40,325 nt of DNA from Rhodopirellula sp. (lineage in GTDB: Bacteria; Planctomycetota; Planctomycetia; Pirellulales; Pirellulaceae): assembly GCA_002689655.1 (NCBI GenBank), contig NZHC01000053.1:1-40325 (forward strand). The letters run 5' to 3'. The notes under the pieces were generated by a model. The model saw nothing but the letters and a program-made list of their open reading frames with translations. It did no database searches and was not told where the DNA came from. Below, piece by piece: positions 17,250 to 26,356 of the stretch. Every line of letters starts with the position of its first letter. Within the stretch, counting starts at the first letter, position 1. Position numbers and translations under genes: made by a program.

Positions 17250-18182
17250 TTACCTGCTCAAAAATCCGCTTGACTTCAACCACGCATGAAGCTGGTCGTT
17301 CCACTTCGAGACTGGATTATCGGAGGGACGCATGCCGTAACCATGTCCCCCCTTGGCATAAGCATGCAACTCGGCTGGAACCCCTTGCTCACGAAGGCGA
17401 GCAAACAGCAATGCGGATTGGGCCCCCCGCATTGAATCATCCCACGTCACAGCCATGAACGTTGGTGGTGTATCTTTATTGACGGTGACCAACGGGCCAA
17501 GCTCCACAATTCGGTCGTTGTATTTATCACCGAGATAAGCTGCATAAATGGGACAGATAAAATCGGGGCGGCAACTGAGATCATCCGCTTCATCGACACG
17601 GTCGTAGCACTTTGTGTTGTACTGAACACCGGACATGACGGTAAGATGCCCACCGGCAGAGAAGCCAAGCGTTCCAAGTCTGCCCGGATCAATATCCCAT
17701 TGCTCGGCTCGGTGACGAACGAACCGAATGGCACGTTGAACATCCTGCATCGGTTCCCAATGAATTCTGTCGGGAATGCGACGAGGGACACGATACTTCA
17801 GAACAAATGCCGTGACACCAATGGAATTGAACCATTCCGCAACCTCCAAGCCCTCCTTGGGCCACGCCAGGATGTTGTAGCCCCCACCGGGACAAATGAT
17901 GACCGCACAACCGTTAGCAAGCTTCTTGGGAGCCGGATAGACAGTCAGGGTTGCCCGATCAACAAACCGTATCCGCTCTGCCGTAAGCTCTGATTTCAAT
18001 TTGGCGATCACCTTGGGAGCCATCTGCACCGAACCAGCAGGAAGATCACCAGGCCAAATTTCCAACTCGACTTGGTCTTCCGCCAAAGTACAAGACCCGA
18101 GAAACATGCAATAGCAAACGACTACAGACCGAACAAAGAAACGATTCAAGAAAGGCATGGGAAACCTGTGGGGCATTCGCAT
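17250..18182 (-). CDS. Exported alpha/beta hydrolase (acetyl esterase-like)
   Basis: 310 residues, close to the usual length for planctomycete acetyl-xylan-esterase or dienelactone-hydrolase-like proteins. The N-terminus has a hydrophobic export segment (VVVCYCMFLGSC); LGSC could be a weak lipobox. Oxyanion-hole text is CPGGGYN (97-103), the nucleophile elbow is GFSAGG with Ser175, the acid is Asp248 or Asp249, and His280 lies in GGHGYGM, so the triad is complete. It probably hydrolyses ester groups on plant or algal polysaccharides; this is family inference. Three in-frame ATGs (18182, 18176, 18158) are possible starts; the third has CAGG 6 bases upstream. No operon partner is close. Confidence 0.87.
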   Translation of the reverse strand: MRMPHRFPMPFLNRFFVRSVVVCYCMFLGSCTLAEDQVELEIWPGDLPAGSVQMAPKVIAKLKSELTAERIRFVDRATLTVYPAPKKLANGCAVIICPGGGYNILAWPKEGLEVAEWFNSIGVTAFVLKYRVPRRIPDRIHWEPMQDVQRAIRFVRHRAEQWDIDPGRLGTLGFSAGGHLTVMSGVQYNTKCYDRVDEADDLSCRPDFICPIYAAYLGDKYNDRIVELGPLVTVNKDTPPTFMAVTWDDSMRGAQSALLFARLREQGVPAELHAYAKGGHGYGMRPSDNPVSKWNDQLHAWLKSSGFLSR

Positions 18183-18319
18183 AGGAGAGATTACTTCCCG
18201 GTTATTGTAATCTCCGAATAAGCAGCACGGGTGCTGAAAAGCCAGACCTCTGTCGTGGTTGGTGAGAGAATCCTATCCATGAATTACTGAAGTCCAACCG
18301 AAACCACGGCGTGACAAAA

Positions 18320-19183
18320 TCAGCCGGGCCAACAATCTGGCACGACAAAGAAACGCCGCAACTCAACGCACCCTACATCATCCATCCTCAGTTGCACAAC
18401 CAAAGGACAACGCTGGCTTTCAACAAAATGCTGCTCCATTGAATCTATAAATTCGCTGAATGACATCAGTTGCCCCGTGGCACGGGGCACTTGGATCACC
18501 GAAAGCCAATGTGGTTTTTTCAAAACCAAGTAGCAGACGCTTCGCACATCCCAGCCTGCATCGCCAACCAGTAACTTAAGCTCCAAATGCCGCAGCCATG
18601 CGCCCTCCAAATGAGCACTGGACAGATACGGGTGTTCGTTCAGTCCTCGTTTTTGCATCAACGGATAAAAAACCCGCCCCTTCACAAATGCCTGACGCAG
18701 TTCCACATTGGGAAACAGTTCCTGACTGCGGGGCAATTGACATCCAAAAACGTGATCAATTTTTCGGTCAAGCGTGTCGACCGCATTGGGCCCCAAATAG
18801 TGGCTCCCCAAGCCATGAGTTATGGGGCTGAACAAGTAAAATTTGACAGCAACCTCCCAATGAGTCACCTGGGCCTGCTCATCGATGAAGATGAAGTCAA
18901 TCTCACCCACGGTCCGTTTCTGCTCTCGAATCGCGAACGATTCAAATAACACATCGACCTTTCGCAAATGATGCAGCCAATAGGAAATCAACCCCTCGAA
19001 GTACTTCCCCAACGAACGGGCATCCTTGCGAGCCATGAAATCGAACAGATGGGCTGCCCGAATATCCTGCGCCTGAAGCGTCCACACCTTCGATTCACAA
19101 CAATGTTCGTTCATAGTCCTTAGAAGACTGGGGCTGTTGACCGCCCAAAGTAGATCCCGAACAAACTGCTGAGCATACTTCAT
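18320..19183 (-). CDS. DUF1853 family protein
   Basis: 287 residues matching DUF1853 (COG3782), a family of unknown function best known from proteobacteria. Recognisable parts are the N-terminal FVRDLLWAVNSPSLL, LGKYFEGLISYWL, and the core GEIDFIFIDE followed by HWEVAVKFYL. The E-x-D plus E-x-x-x-K arrangement in this core resembles a PD-(D/E)XK nuclease site, so a nuclease-like fold is plausible, but no activity is established. It is probably cytoplasmic, having no signal peptide. It stands between the hydrolase gene and a spacer on the same strand but 137 bases from the former, so it is probably transcribed alone. Confidence 0.85.
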   Translation of the reverse strand: MKYAQQFVRDLLWAVNSPSLLRTMNEHCCESKVWTLQAQDIRAAHLFDFMARKDARSLGKYFEGLISYWLHHLRKVDVLFESFAIREQKRTVGEIDFIFIDEQAQVTHWEVAVKFYLFSPITHGLGSHYLGPNAVDTLDRKIDHVFGCQLPRSQELFPNVELRQAFVKGRVFYPLMQKRGLNEHPYLSSAHLEGAWLRHLELKLLVGDAGWDVRSVCYLVLKKPHWLSVIQVPRATGQLMSFSEFIDSMEQHFVESQRCPLVVQLRMDDVGCVELRRFFVVPDCWPG

Positions 19184-19558
19184 TGAGTTGATCGATTCAT
19201 AAATGAGGTGATTACTAGGTCTCCGTCTTCAAGTAATACCGACACGGAATTCCACGGCACGTCAGATCCCATCCTACGACAACTTCCCAAAATCAACTTC
19301 CCAAAATCAACTTCGCCGTTCGACCATCGACGCTGAGCTAGCAAACTCAGGCAAGGCAAGCCATACCAATCATCTACCTAAGCAGGCCGTTTCAAGAAAT
19401 TCGCGATCCTGAGTCTGACAAAGTGTAAACCCTGGGTTCGTTCCCGTGAGACGCGGCAGCATTCAAGGTTTACCCGACGCCCACGCAACCTGAATTCCGT
19501 TGCTTGACAGAGGCCCGCTTGAGCGGCCGGCCACTTGGAGAGGTGCTACAAAGGGCAT
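19184..19558. other. Spacer upstream of the DUF1853 gene, short direct repeat
   Basis: No gene seen. The 14-base unit AACTTCCCAAAATC occurs at 19281-19294 and 19295-19308, followed by the partial copy AACTTCGCC. It may be chance or slippage. The DUF1853 promoter should lie in the lower half of this stretch. Confidence 0.35.
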
Positions 19559-19593
19559 AAAAAAAACGGTGCCGCCCGAGGACGACACCGTTT
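19559..19593 (-). terminator. Rho-independent terminator of the DUF1559 gene
   Basis: On the minus strand AAACGGTG (19593-19586) pairs with CACCGTTT (19571-19564). Extra GC pairing inside the stem and a run of eight T at 19566-19559 complete a classical intrinsic terminator. It lies 29 bases after the DUF1559 stop codon. Confidence 0.9.
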
Positions 19594-19621
19594 CATGAAA
19601 TCAAACAGTTGCATTAAAGAA

Positions 19622-20860
19622 CTACTGGTTCAGCTGCTCTTCGACAACTTCCTTACTGGCCCTTGTTCCGAGAGCACCCCAGAGACCGTAAGGACTCTTG
19701 GATCCTGCCCGTTGACCCCAGTAGTAAACTGACTGAGCGTGAGAGTCACCAGCCTCGATCGAGTCGGTGATGAAGATAACAGCACCATCGCCCATCAGGA
19801 CGTGAGCTCCGCCTTGGTGACGACTACTAGGTGGCATGGTTCCCTCTCCGCCCCACGTCCACCACATGCACAGCTCCTTGTTTGGAGGCAGGATGGTGTT
19901 CATTTGAGAGTTGAGCGGGAAGCTGTTCGCCCACATGAAACCACGTCCGGCAAAGGAAGGACCGACAGCAACGCCCGGAGCCCATTTGGTTGGGTACTCT
20001 GGATCCATCTTGCCATTGTCGCGGCAGAGAGAAGGATTGTCAGCGATACCGTAATAGGAGTCGTCAGCACCGATGGTACGGATGTCGCGATCTCCGAGAT
20101 CCGTTGCGATCTCGCCGGCCATCACCGTGTTTGCAAGACCGTCCAAAATATCTCGGAACTTTGTCACTGAGCGGTGAACGAACGTTCCACGCTCTGCGGC
20201 GCGACTGTAGTTCACCTTGAAGGAGCTCGGACGTGGGTTCAGATTGTAGTGAGGAACTCCCGTGTGACTCCAGTTGTGGGAATCACCCATGCAAGCTGCA
20301 TAGTTGGTTCGACCACCAGCGGGCAGGCCTTGACCTGGATCACTTGGGCATCGGAGGGTCGGAATCTCAGTCACCCATGGACGATAACGTCTGTTCTGGA
20401 TCGGATCCGGATTGCCACCGGTACGATACAAACTAGGCGTTGGTCCCATGGCCGGCCAAGGTCCCCCATTCTGTCCCACGAAGGGAGTATCTGGGTTCTC
20501 CACGTCGTACTGGCTGGGATTGGAAATTTCTTCCCAGAGTGCTTGCTGCTCGATGAAAGGCAGAAGCCCAACAAGGAAACTGAGCGACTGATTGTTGCGA
20601 ACCGAACTGTTGTGAGCGTAATGCCCGGGCACAATTAGCTCGCCGGTACCAGCACCCTGCGTAGGCAGTTGCTTGTATGTCGAGTGGTAGTTGTGGATCC
20701 CAAGTCCAATTTGCTTGAAATTGTTGCTGCAACTCATGCGGCGGGCTGCTTCGCGAGCAGCCTGCACAGCTGGCAGCAACAAGCCGACCAAGACTCCAAT
20801 GATCGCAATGACCACGAGGAGCTCTACCAGCGTGAAGCCGGAGCGAGAATACTTTCGCAT
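19622..20860 (-). CDS. DUF1559 protein with prepilin-type N-terminus
   Basis: 412 residues of the DUF1559 family (SBP_bac_10 type), massively expanded in planctomycetes. The N-terminus is a type IV pilin-like signal, [18 protein letters not shown], where cleavage before the Phe would leave a hydrophobic helix. Next comes the family signature [29 protein letters not shown]. The C-terminal family motif is present in [19 protein letters not shown]. It is expected to be a pseudopilin-like surface or periplasmic protein; the exact function of the family is unknown. The start has GAGGA 6 bases upstream. It follows a small lipoprotein gene on the same strand by 83 bases and ends with a strong terminator, so the two probably form one unit. 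Confidence 0.95.
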   Translation of the reverse strand: MRKYSRSGFTLVELLVVIAIIGVLVGLLLPAVQAAREAARRMSCSNNFKQIGLGIHNYHSTYKQLPTQGAGTGELIVPGHYAHNSSVRNNQSLSFLVGLLPFIEQQALWEEISNPSQYDVENPDTPFVGQNGGPWPAMGPTPSLYRTGGNPDPIQNRRYRPWVTEIPTLRCPSDPGQGLPAGGRTNYAACMGDSHNWSHTGVPHYNLNPRPSSFKVNYSRAAERGTFVHRSVTKFRDILDGLANTVMAGEIATDLGDRDIRTIGADDSYYGIADNPSLCRDNGKMDPEYPTKWAPGVAVGPSFAGRGFMWANSFPLNSQMNTILPPNKELCMWWTWGGEGTMPPSSRHQGGAHVLMGDGAVIFITDSIEAGDSHAQSVYYWGQRAGSKSPYGLWGALGTRASKEVVEEQLNQ

Positions 20861-20943
20861 ACTAAATCCTCATCAATAATGAACAAAAAAACTAAAACAA
20901 AAATCGACAAACGGATGTCGAAAAAGGATATCTACGTATTACT

Positions 20944-21153
20944 TTATTTCTCGGGTGTGGCAGGCGCAGTGCCACCAGCCTCGCCAGGAGCTGTAGGCAT
21001 TGGTGGAGCCTCGGCGTCTGCCTTCTGCTCAGGCGTGAGCTCGCCGCTCACCACGGTGTTCTCATCACTGCCACCACATCCGCTCGTGACGCACGCCGCT
21101 AAAACCAGGCTGAGGGAAAGGATAAAACCACGCACAAATTTGGAATCGAGCAT
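20944..21153 (-). CDS. Small lipoprotein next to the DUF1559 gene
   Basis: 69 residues. The signal peptide MLDSKFVRGFILSLSLVLAAC ends in a lipobox-like LAAC, and a second candidate is TSGC. The mature part is short, acidic and Pro/Ala/Gly-rich, as in linkers. The start at 21153 is supported by AAGGATG 7 bases upstream; the frame is open further up but without signal character. Small lipoproteins are often found beside DUF1559 genes in planctomycetes. Its function is unknown; association with the pilin-like protein is inferred from position. Confidence 0.75.
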   Translation of the reverse strand: MLDSKFVRGFILSLSLVLAACVTSGCGGSDENTVVSGELTPEQKADAEAPPMPTAPGEAGGTAPATPEK

Positions 21154-22169
21154 CAAAACATCCTTAGAGTGATATGGACCGCATCTGCGGCTATGGCTGT
21201 AAGCGGGACTTGAACGTCCCAAAAAGGGGGGTAAATAATTAATCAGCTGGTATAGGTCACCAGTTCCTCATCGTCAAGTATTTTTCGATTGTTTTCCGTT
21301 AAGCACTTATGAAACCCTTCTAGATTGACAGTGCTGGTCGACCTTAGGGGTTGACCTACCCAATTGACCAAGAACGACTAACCACCTCAACGAATGCTAT
21401 CTGCTGTCAAAAACACCAGTAAAGGTGGAAATCCCGCGAAGATGGTCTCCCCGTGATCGAGCCACCGGAATCAGTGAAACCAGTGCTTTTGATTCTTATT
21501 AACTTCATCTACACGAGCATTTTACCGTTTTGTGCAGTGGCACGTCACTGAACCGTGCGGGTTCTCCTTCCAAGTCGAAGGCCTTTCCACCGCGGTAAAT
21601 CGGCTATTGATGCACACTTTTCCAAGAACCCTGTTCAAGGGCGTAGATTCGGCCGCGCAGCAATCGCTAGGAGCAATAAAAAAATTCGATAAAAATTCAG
21701 AAAACACGGATTCGGTCATCCCTGAGGGGGAAAACCTATCCTGCTGCGATGAAATACGCTTTGCATCCATACGTTTTGGATCGTGGAGAAATGACGATAG
21801 CAAACTGGCAACATCGCGAACCCAAGCTTGCTTTAGGGCTCAGCTGACGAACTGGTTGAGCAAGGGCTCGCCTTTGAAAACTGAGATACGCCGAGATAAT
21901 AGCCCTGCGTTACAGGGAAATGTCAAAAAGGTTGCTCCTCAGCGCCACACTGGAACAGGAAGCGCCACACTGGAACAGGAAGCGCCACACTGGAACAGGA
22001 AGTCGAAACCGAAGCACGGGAAATACCGTGGTGGACGTTTCCGCAGAAAGCACTGCAAAGTTGAACAAAATCCACGTTTGCACGATGCGCGAGCGGCCGT
22101 GATAGACATCGCGTTACAACAGGAGTGCTCACGAGTGATCAGATTGACTGCTAGATCTGTGGCTTTGGC
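21154..22169. other. 1-kb spacer with a 20-bp tandem repeat
   Basis: No credible gene: the longer frames have random composition and no ribosome sites. It contains three perfect 20-base tandem copies (see the separate entry). The promoter of the lipoprotein/DUF1559 unit should lie at about 21170-21300. The region also forms the 3' side of the selenoprotein gene on the same strand; no terminator with a T-tract was recognised. Confidence 0.4.
21941..22000. repeat. 20-bp tandem repeat, three perfect copies
   Basis: AGCGCCACACTGGAACAGGA is repeated exactly three times at 21941-21960, 21961-21980 and 21981-22000. The unit is not a multiple of three and no gene covers it, so it is not a protein repeat. 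Perfect identity suggests recent expansion or selection on the DNA. Confidence 0.9.
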
Positions 22170-23222
22170 TTACCGCGTCGACCCACCACCGGTTCCTCTA
22201 CCACCAAAACCGCCTCGGCCTCCTCCTCGATGGTCAATTTCGCCGTCCCCGTCACGATCTTCACCGTAGGGCACAGCTCCTTCGAAATAGATGCCCTGGC
22301 GATTTCCTTTCGCGACATGCTGCGAATAGACCTTCAGTTCAGTCGTGGCCGCGAACCTCGCATTTGCTTGCTGCATTGCCGCGATGATCTCATTTTTCTG
22401 TGCATTCAGTGGCAACTGCTTCAACACCTTTCCTTTCATGCCGAATTCACCGGCGTGAATCAATACGATTCCCGGTTGCTTACTGGCACCGCTGATTTTC
22501 GTTTTCCACTCGCTTCCCTGCTCGAAGTCAAAATGAAATCGCCCAATCACGGACGCGTGATTGGCGACAGGCCGTAACGCTTGCCGCAGCTTCGGCTCCT
22601 GATCAGCAGGAGCATTGATCAACACGAGTACCCGTTGGTCAGCCGAGGCAACATTCAAGGCCTGTCGGAAACTATGAAAATCCTGAACCAACGCATCCTT
22701 GGAATCCGCTTTGGCAGGATACATCAAGGCGTAACGATGCAATGCATCCGTCGCGCCGCTGCGTCCGAACACTTGCTGAGGACCGCGACTCGCCCGACTC
22801 AGCCACTCCTGACCATCAGGTGCCAGCATGCAGAAAACACTGTTTTCGAAACGTCCACCCAGGAACGTACGAACATATTGCTGATGCTCAGGACTCTCAT
22901 AAGAATCAAGTCGGACACAAACGAAGTCACGGGAAGCATCAATAAAATCAGGGGACGCGAACAGACCGTTCTGCGTAGCAGTATAGCCAGGTCAGAAGAC
23001 GCCCGAGACACCGTGGCACTGGGTTGCAGCCGCCACAAACATGATGGCGCGACCGCTGCGTTTTGCCTCTGCCTCGGCAGATTCCCATGTGGTGTACCAC
23101 TGAATTCCTGGTTCACCCAAATTTAGTTTGGAGGCGCCAAGGTTGCTGGGGCGAGGCCCCTGAGCCACAACACACCCGCCGAGAGCGGCTAGACAGAGAA
23201 CGACTGCAAAACGCTTAATCAT
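22170..23222 (-). CDS. Probable thioredoxin-like selenoprotein (in-frame TGA = Sec77)
   Basis: One frame runs from ATG 23222 (AAGGG 8 bases upstream) to 22170, 350 codons, broken only by TGA at 22994-22992. Residues 1-21 are an export signal with a possible lipobox (LGGC). Residues 40-130 read as a thioredoxin-like domain: WESAEAEAKRSGRAIMFVA, then CHGVSGVF-U-PGYT, then ASPDFIDASRDFVCVRLD, so the fold spans the TGA. Sec77 is not in a CxxU pair; the nearest upstream Cys is C69. Residues about 150-285 may be a second, Cys-free thioredoxin-like part (VLVLINAPADQEP). Asp-rich DRDGDGEID (322-330) looks like a calcium-binding loop, and the last 20 residues are RGG-rich. A SECIS-like hairpin follows the TGA. 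The alternative is a nonsense mutation, but no other damage is seen and the downstream part has no good start of its own before codon 132. A redox or peroxide-related role is inferred. Confidence 0.75.
22956..22975 (-). promoter_or_regulatory. Putative bacterial SECIS hairpin
   Basis: Minus-strand RNA 17-36 nucleotides after the TGA. The 5' arm is CGC-(A)-GAAC (22975-22968, A at 22972 bulged), the loop GGUCU (22967-22963) and the 3' arm GUUC-GCG (22962-22956). All seven pairs are Watson-Crick. Distance from TGA to loop is 24 nucleotides, inside the range accepted for bacterial SECIS elements. E. coli fdhF also has a GGUCU apical loop and a 5'-side bulge in its SelB-binding hairpin. The element lies within the coding sequence, as expected in bacteria. 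Confidence 0.72.
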
Positions 23223-23452
23223 CAACAAAACCCTTCCAAACTGAAGAATTGATCGGGCGAATCGGCCCACATGTAGCTAAACGGCGACCCGTACTGATGA
23301 TCCACTCGCCTCACTTGATCTCAATCCAATTATTTCGGATTCCACCCGCCCTGACGAATCACCAACACGCAGAACCACGCACCGACTGGGGTTATCCAGC
23401 CACGGAGCGTTGTGACAACTGGCTGCGGGTAGCCGCCTCTGTCGCCCTGGGC

Positions 23453-23476
23453 GTCCGAGCAGGTTTCTGCCCGGAC
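23453..23476. terminator. Hairpin downstream of xylose isomerase
   Basis: GTCCG-A-GCAG (23453-23462) pairs with CTGC-C-CGGAC (23467-23476) around GTTT, nine pairs with one A-C mismatch. It lies about 30 bases after the xylA stop on the minus strand. It has no T-tract, so it may be a processing or protective stem rather than an intrinsic terminator. Confidence 0.4.
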
Positions 23477-23504
23477 CAGCGTGATCATTCCCCTGTACGC
23501 GTGA

Positions 23505-24821
23505 TCAACCGCGGTCGAGATAGCGATTGAACACGTTCAGCAACATTTCCTGTCGCCCGCTCTGATTCGCGGCTGCCTCACCTTTCTCGAGCATGATTGC
23601 CTCAAGTTCTGTCAGAGACGTTTCGCCAGCCTCAATTTTTTTGCCGAGCTCCCCATCCCAACTGGAATAGCGAGCAGTTAACGGATCACTCAAGGCGTTA
23701 TCAGCCTCGATCGCTGCGGCTACCCGCAACCCCTTGGCAAACGCGTCCATGCTTCCAATATGTGCGTGAAAAAGATCAACGGGCTCAAAACTCTCGCGTC
23801 GCACCTTCGCATCAAAGTTTACTCCACCAGGAGATAAACCATACTTCAGCAGCACCAGCATGATCTGCGTGGTCAGGTAATAATCGGTGGCGAACTGGTC
23901 CGTGTCCCAGCCGAGTAGCAAGTCACCCGTATTGGCATCGATACTACCCAATGCCCCCTGCATACCCGCATACTCCAACTCATGCATCATTTCATGGCCA
24001 GCAAGTGTTGCATGATTGGTTTCGATATTCAGCTTAAAGTGATCCGTCAGATCATAAGCACGCAGGAAGTTCAAACAGGCTGCGGCATCGGAATCATACT
24101 GATGCTTGGTAGGTTCTTTGGGCTTCGGTTCAATTAGAAACTGACCGGTGAAGCCAATTTCTTTTGCGTAGTCAACAGCCATGTGGAAGAAGCGTCCAAG
24201 ATGATCAAGCTCGCGTTTCATATCAGTGTTGTACAAGCACTGATATCCTTCCCGGCCACCCCAGAACACGTAATTCTCACCCCCCAGATCGTTCGTGACC
24301 TCCATCGCTTTTTTGACCTGAGCAGCAGCGTAGGCGTAGACCTCCACGTTGCAGGTCGTAGCCGCACCGTGCATGAAGCGGGGGTTGCTGAACATATTGG
24401 CTGTTCCCCACAGCAGCTTGACTCCTGTACGTTGCTGCTCTTCCTTCAGGACAGCAGCAACCGCATCAAAGTTGGCATTGCTTTCGGCCAAGGACGCCCC
24501 TTCCGGAGCGACATCACGATCATGGAAGGCATAGTAAGGTGCGTCCAATTTCTCGAAGAACTCGAATGCTGCCCGAGCTCGATTGCAAGCGTTCTCAACA
24601 GACTCCGTGCCATCATCCCATGGCCTTACCATGGTTGGGCTGCCGAACGGGTCAGCTCCAGTTCCCCTGAATGTGTGCCAGTAGACGACCGTAAAACGTA
24701 GATGCTCTTTCATGGTTTTGCCGGCAACCACCTCATCGGGGTTGTACCACCGGAACGAGAGCGGATTGTCGCTATCGGGGCCTTCGTAACAGATCTTGGA
24801 AATTTCGGGAAACGCAGTCAT
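23505..24821 (-). CDS. xylA: Xylose isomerase
   Basis: 438 residues, the usual length of class II xylose isomerases. The enzyme interconverts D-xylose and D-xylulose in the cytoplasm with two divalent metals. Catalytic [10 protein letters not shown] contains His100 and Asp103. Metal-site sequence is [13 protein letters not shown] with Glu231 and Lys233, and later [20 protein letters not shown] and [13 protein letters not shown]. All are intact. The start was set at ATG 24821, giving the family N-terminus ([20 protein letters not shown]). The frame runs further up to 25034, but that part overlaps the divergent regulator and is not protein-like. It is divergent from xylR, 172 bases apart, and is probably controlled by it. 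Confidence 0.97.
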   Translation of the reverse strand: MTAFPEISKICYEGPDSDNPLSFRWYNPDEVVAGKTMKEHLRFTVVYWHTFRGTGADPFGSPTMVRPWDDGTESVENACNRARAAFEFFEKLDAPYYAFHDRDVAPEGASLAESNANFDAVAAVLKEEQQRTGVKLLWGTANMFSNPRFMHGAATTCNVEVYAYAAAQVKKAMEVTNDLGGENYVFWGGREGYQCLYNTDMKRELDHLGRFFHMAVDYAKEIGFTGQFLIEPKPKEPTKHQYDSDAAACLNFLRAYDLTDHFKLNIETNHATLAGHEMMHELEYAGMQGALGSIDANTGDLLLGWDTDQFATDYYLTTQIMLVLLKYGLSPGGVNFDAKVRRESFEPVDLFHAHIGSMDAFAKGLRVAAAIEADNALSDPLTARYSSWDGELGKKIEAGETSLTELEAIMLEKGEAAANQSGRQEMLLNVFNRYLDRG

Positions 24822-24993
24822 GAGTGTTGCCTGCCACCATCGAGGAGTTGGAATTCGGAGGATTTGCGCACGATTGCGGCTTGTCGCCACAACCATATAA
24901 AATAAGGAGAGCGAGCATTCTTGCCGATTTGAAGCCCAGATCCATGAGAGAATGCGCAATCTATCGTAGAAATTTAACAAATCTTGCAAACTC
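24822..24993. promoter_or_regulatory. xylA/xylR divergent control region
   Basis: The 172-base gap between the two divergent starts. It holds a split inverted repeat: GATTTGCGCA at 24861-24870 and TGCGCAATC at 24953-24961, nine matching positions if one base gap is allowed. These could be half-sites bound by a looping AraC-type regulator. An A/T-rich stretch CATATAAAATAA (24894-24905) lies between them and could be a -10-like element. Confidence 0.45.
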
Positions 24994-26250
24994 ATGCCGC
25001 GCCGCTCAGTCGCCTTGTTGATCGAAACCTCCAATGGCCATGGCCGTGGCCTGCTCGATGGTGTGATTGCCTACGTGAAGGAATCAGCCGACTGGTCTGT
25101 ATTTCTGACCGAACAGGAGCGAGGGGCCGTTCCCCCCAATTGGCTCAAAAATTGGCGAGGTGACGGGATCATCGCCCGCATCGAAACCGATGACATCGCC
25201 GACCAACTCAGGGACTTGCATGTTCCCATTGTCGACTTGAGCGCCACGCGACACTTCAAGGGAATTCCCTGGACCAGCACCGACGACATGGCAATCGCTG
25301 CGTTGGCGGTCCAGCATTTCATGGAAAGAGGGTTTCACAACCTCGCGTACTGTGGAGACCCCGGCTTTGCATGGTCCAATCTACGCCGCGACCGATATCG
25401 CGAACTGACTCTGTCTGCCGAACGGAAGTTTTTTGAATACCAGTCGACCCACCGATACGCCCCCCTGTTTGATTGGGAACAGGAAAAAACACGGCTTGGG
25501 CACTGGCTGACGACGCTACCGCGTCCGGTTGCGATCATGGCATGTTATGACTTTCAAGCTCAGCAGGTTCTTGATGCCTGCCGTCAGTCAAGAATTGCTG
25601 TGCCTGAGTCTGTCGCCGTCCTCGGCGTCGACAATGATCGTTTGATCTGTGAACTGGCCGAGCCATCCCTGAGCAGCATTATTCAGGACACACACGCCAC
25701 CGGCTACGAAGCTGCTCGTCTCCTGGATCAGATGATGGACTTACAAATCAAGGCAACACATCACCTGCACCACTCCAACAGGCATCACCCTGTCGATGGC
25801 ACCAAGCCCCCGATCGACCAGACACTCTCAACACTAACGACCACGACAGAACCGCCACTGCTTACCAAACCGTTGGGAATCATGGTTCGCGAGTCGACGG
25901 ATACCTTGGCAATCGATGACCACGAAATATCCGAAGCGTTGCAGTACATTCGTCGTCACGCCCACGCAAACATCCGTGTTACTGACGTACTGAAAACACT
26001 TTCTCTCTCTCGCCGATCTCTTGAGCACCGATTCAAGAAACTGGTCGGTCGCACACCTCACGAAGAAATCCAACGGGTACGCCTCAACAGCGTCAAACGC
26101 CTGCTATCCGAAACGGAACTTTCGATTACCGCGATCGCGGAACGCTCCGGTTACGAACACGGTGAATACATGACATCTGTTTTCCGAAGGGTCACGGGCC
26201 TGACGCCCACCGAATATCGGCGTGAACGTCGAAAACCTTCGGAGTCGTGA
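24994..26250 (+). CDS. xylR: XylR-type AraC family xylose regulator
   Basis: 418 residues with the XylR layout. The first ~265 residues form a periplasmic-binding-protein-like sugar-sensing domain (start [19 protein letters not shown], then [14 protein letters not shown] and [20 protein letters not shown]). A His/Thr-rich linker follows at about 255-300. From about 307 onward there is an AraC-type double helix-turn-helix: [20 protein letters not shown] and [20 protein letters not shown], ending [11 protein letters not shown]. It should bind DNA as a dimer and switch on xylA when xylose is bound. The divergent position next to xylA supports this. The start is the first ATG after the gap, with no strong ribosome site. 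Confidence 0.93.
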   Translation: MPRRSVALLIETSNGHGRGLLDGVIAYVKESADWSVFLTEQERGAVPPNWLKNWRGDGIIARIETDDIADQLRDLHVPIVDLSATRHFKGIPWTSTDDMAIAALAVQHFMERGFHNLAYCGDPGFAWSNLRRDRYRELTLSAERKFFEYQSTHRYAPLFDWEQEKTRLGHWLTTLPRPVAIMACYDFQAQQVLDACRQSRIAVPESVAVLGVDNDRLICELAEPSLSSIIQDTHATGYEAARLLDQMMDLQIKATHHLHHSNRHHPVDGTKPPIDQTLSTLTTTTEPPLLTKPLGIMVRESTDTLAIDDHEISEALQYIRRHAHANIRVTDVLKTLSLSRRSLEHRFKKLVGRTPHEEIQRVRLNSVKRLLSETELSITAIAERSGYEHGEYMTSVFRRVTGLTPTEYRRERRKPSES

Positions 26251-26356
26251 ATCAGGAACACAAAGCCAGTCTTGGTAAAAGTCCATCCCCAAGCGTGCCC
26301 TTCATGTTTTCAATTGCCGGATGGACGAGAAATACTCAGAAGACCACACTGACTGC

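Noticed and set aside
19430-19450. tRNA T-arm-like GGGTTCGTTCCC
   Set aside because: No matching acceptor stem, D-arm or anticodon arm could be placed around it, including the long variable arm expected for tRNA-Sec.
22992-22994. Genome-wide reassignment of TGA to an amino acid (code 4-like)
   Set aside because: TGA is a normal stop here, for example at the sigma factor/vWA and madL/madM overlaps. Only two genes have an in-frame TGA, so site-specific recoding or mutation is the better reading.
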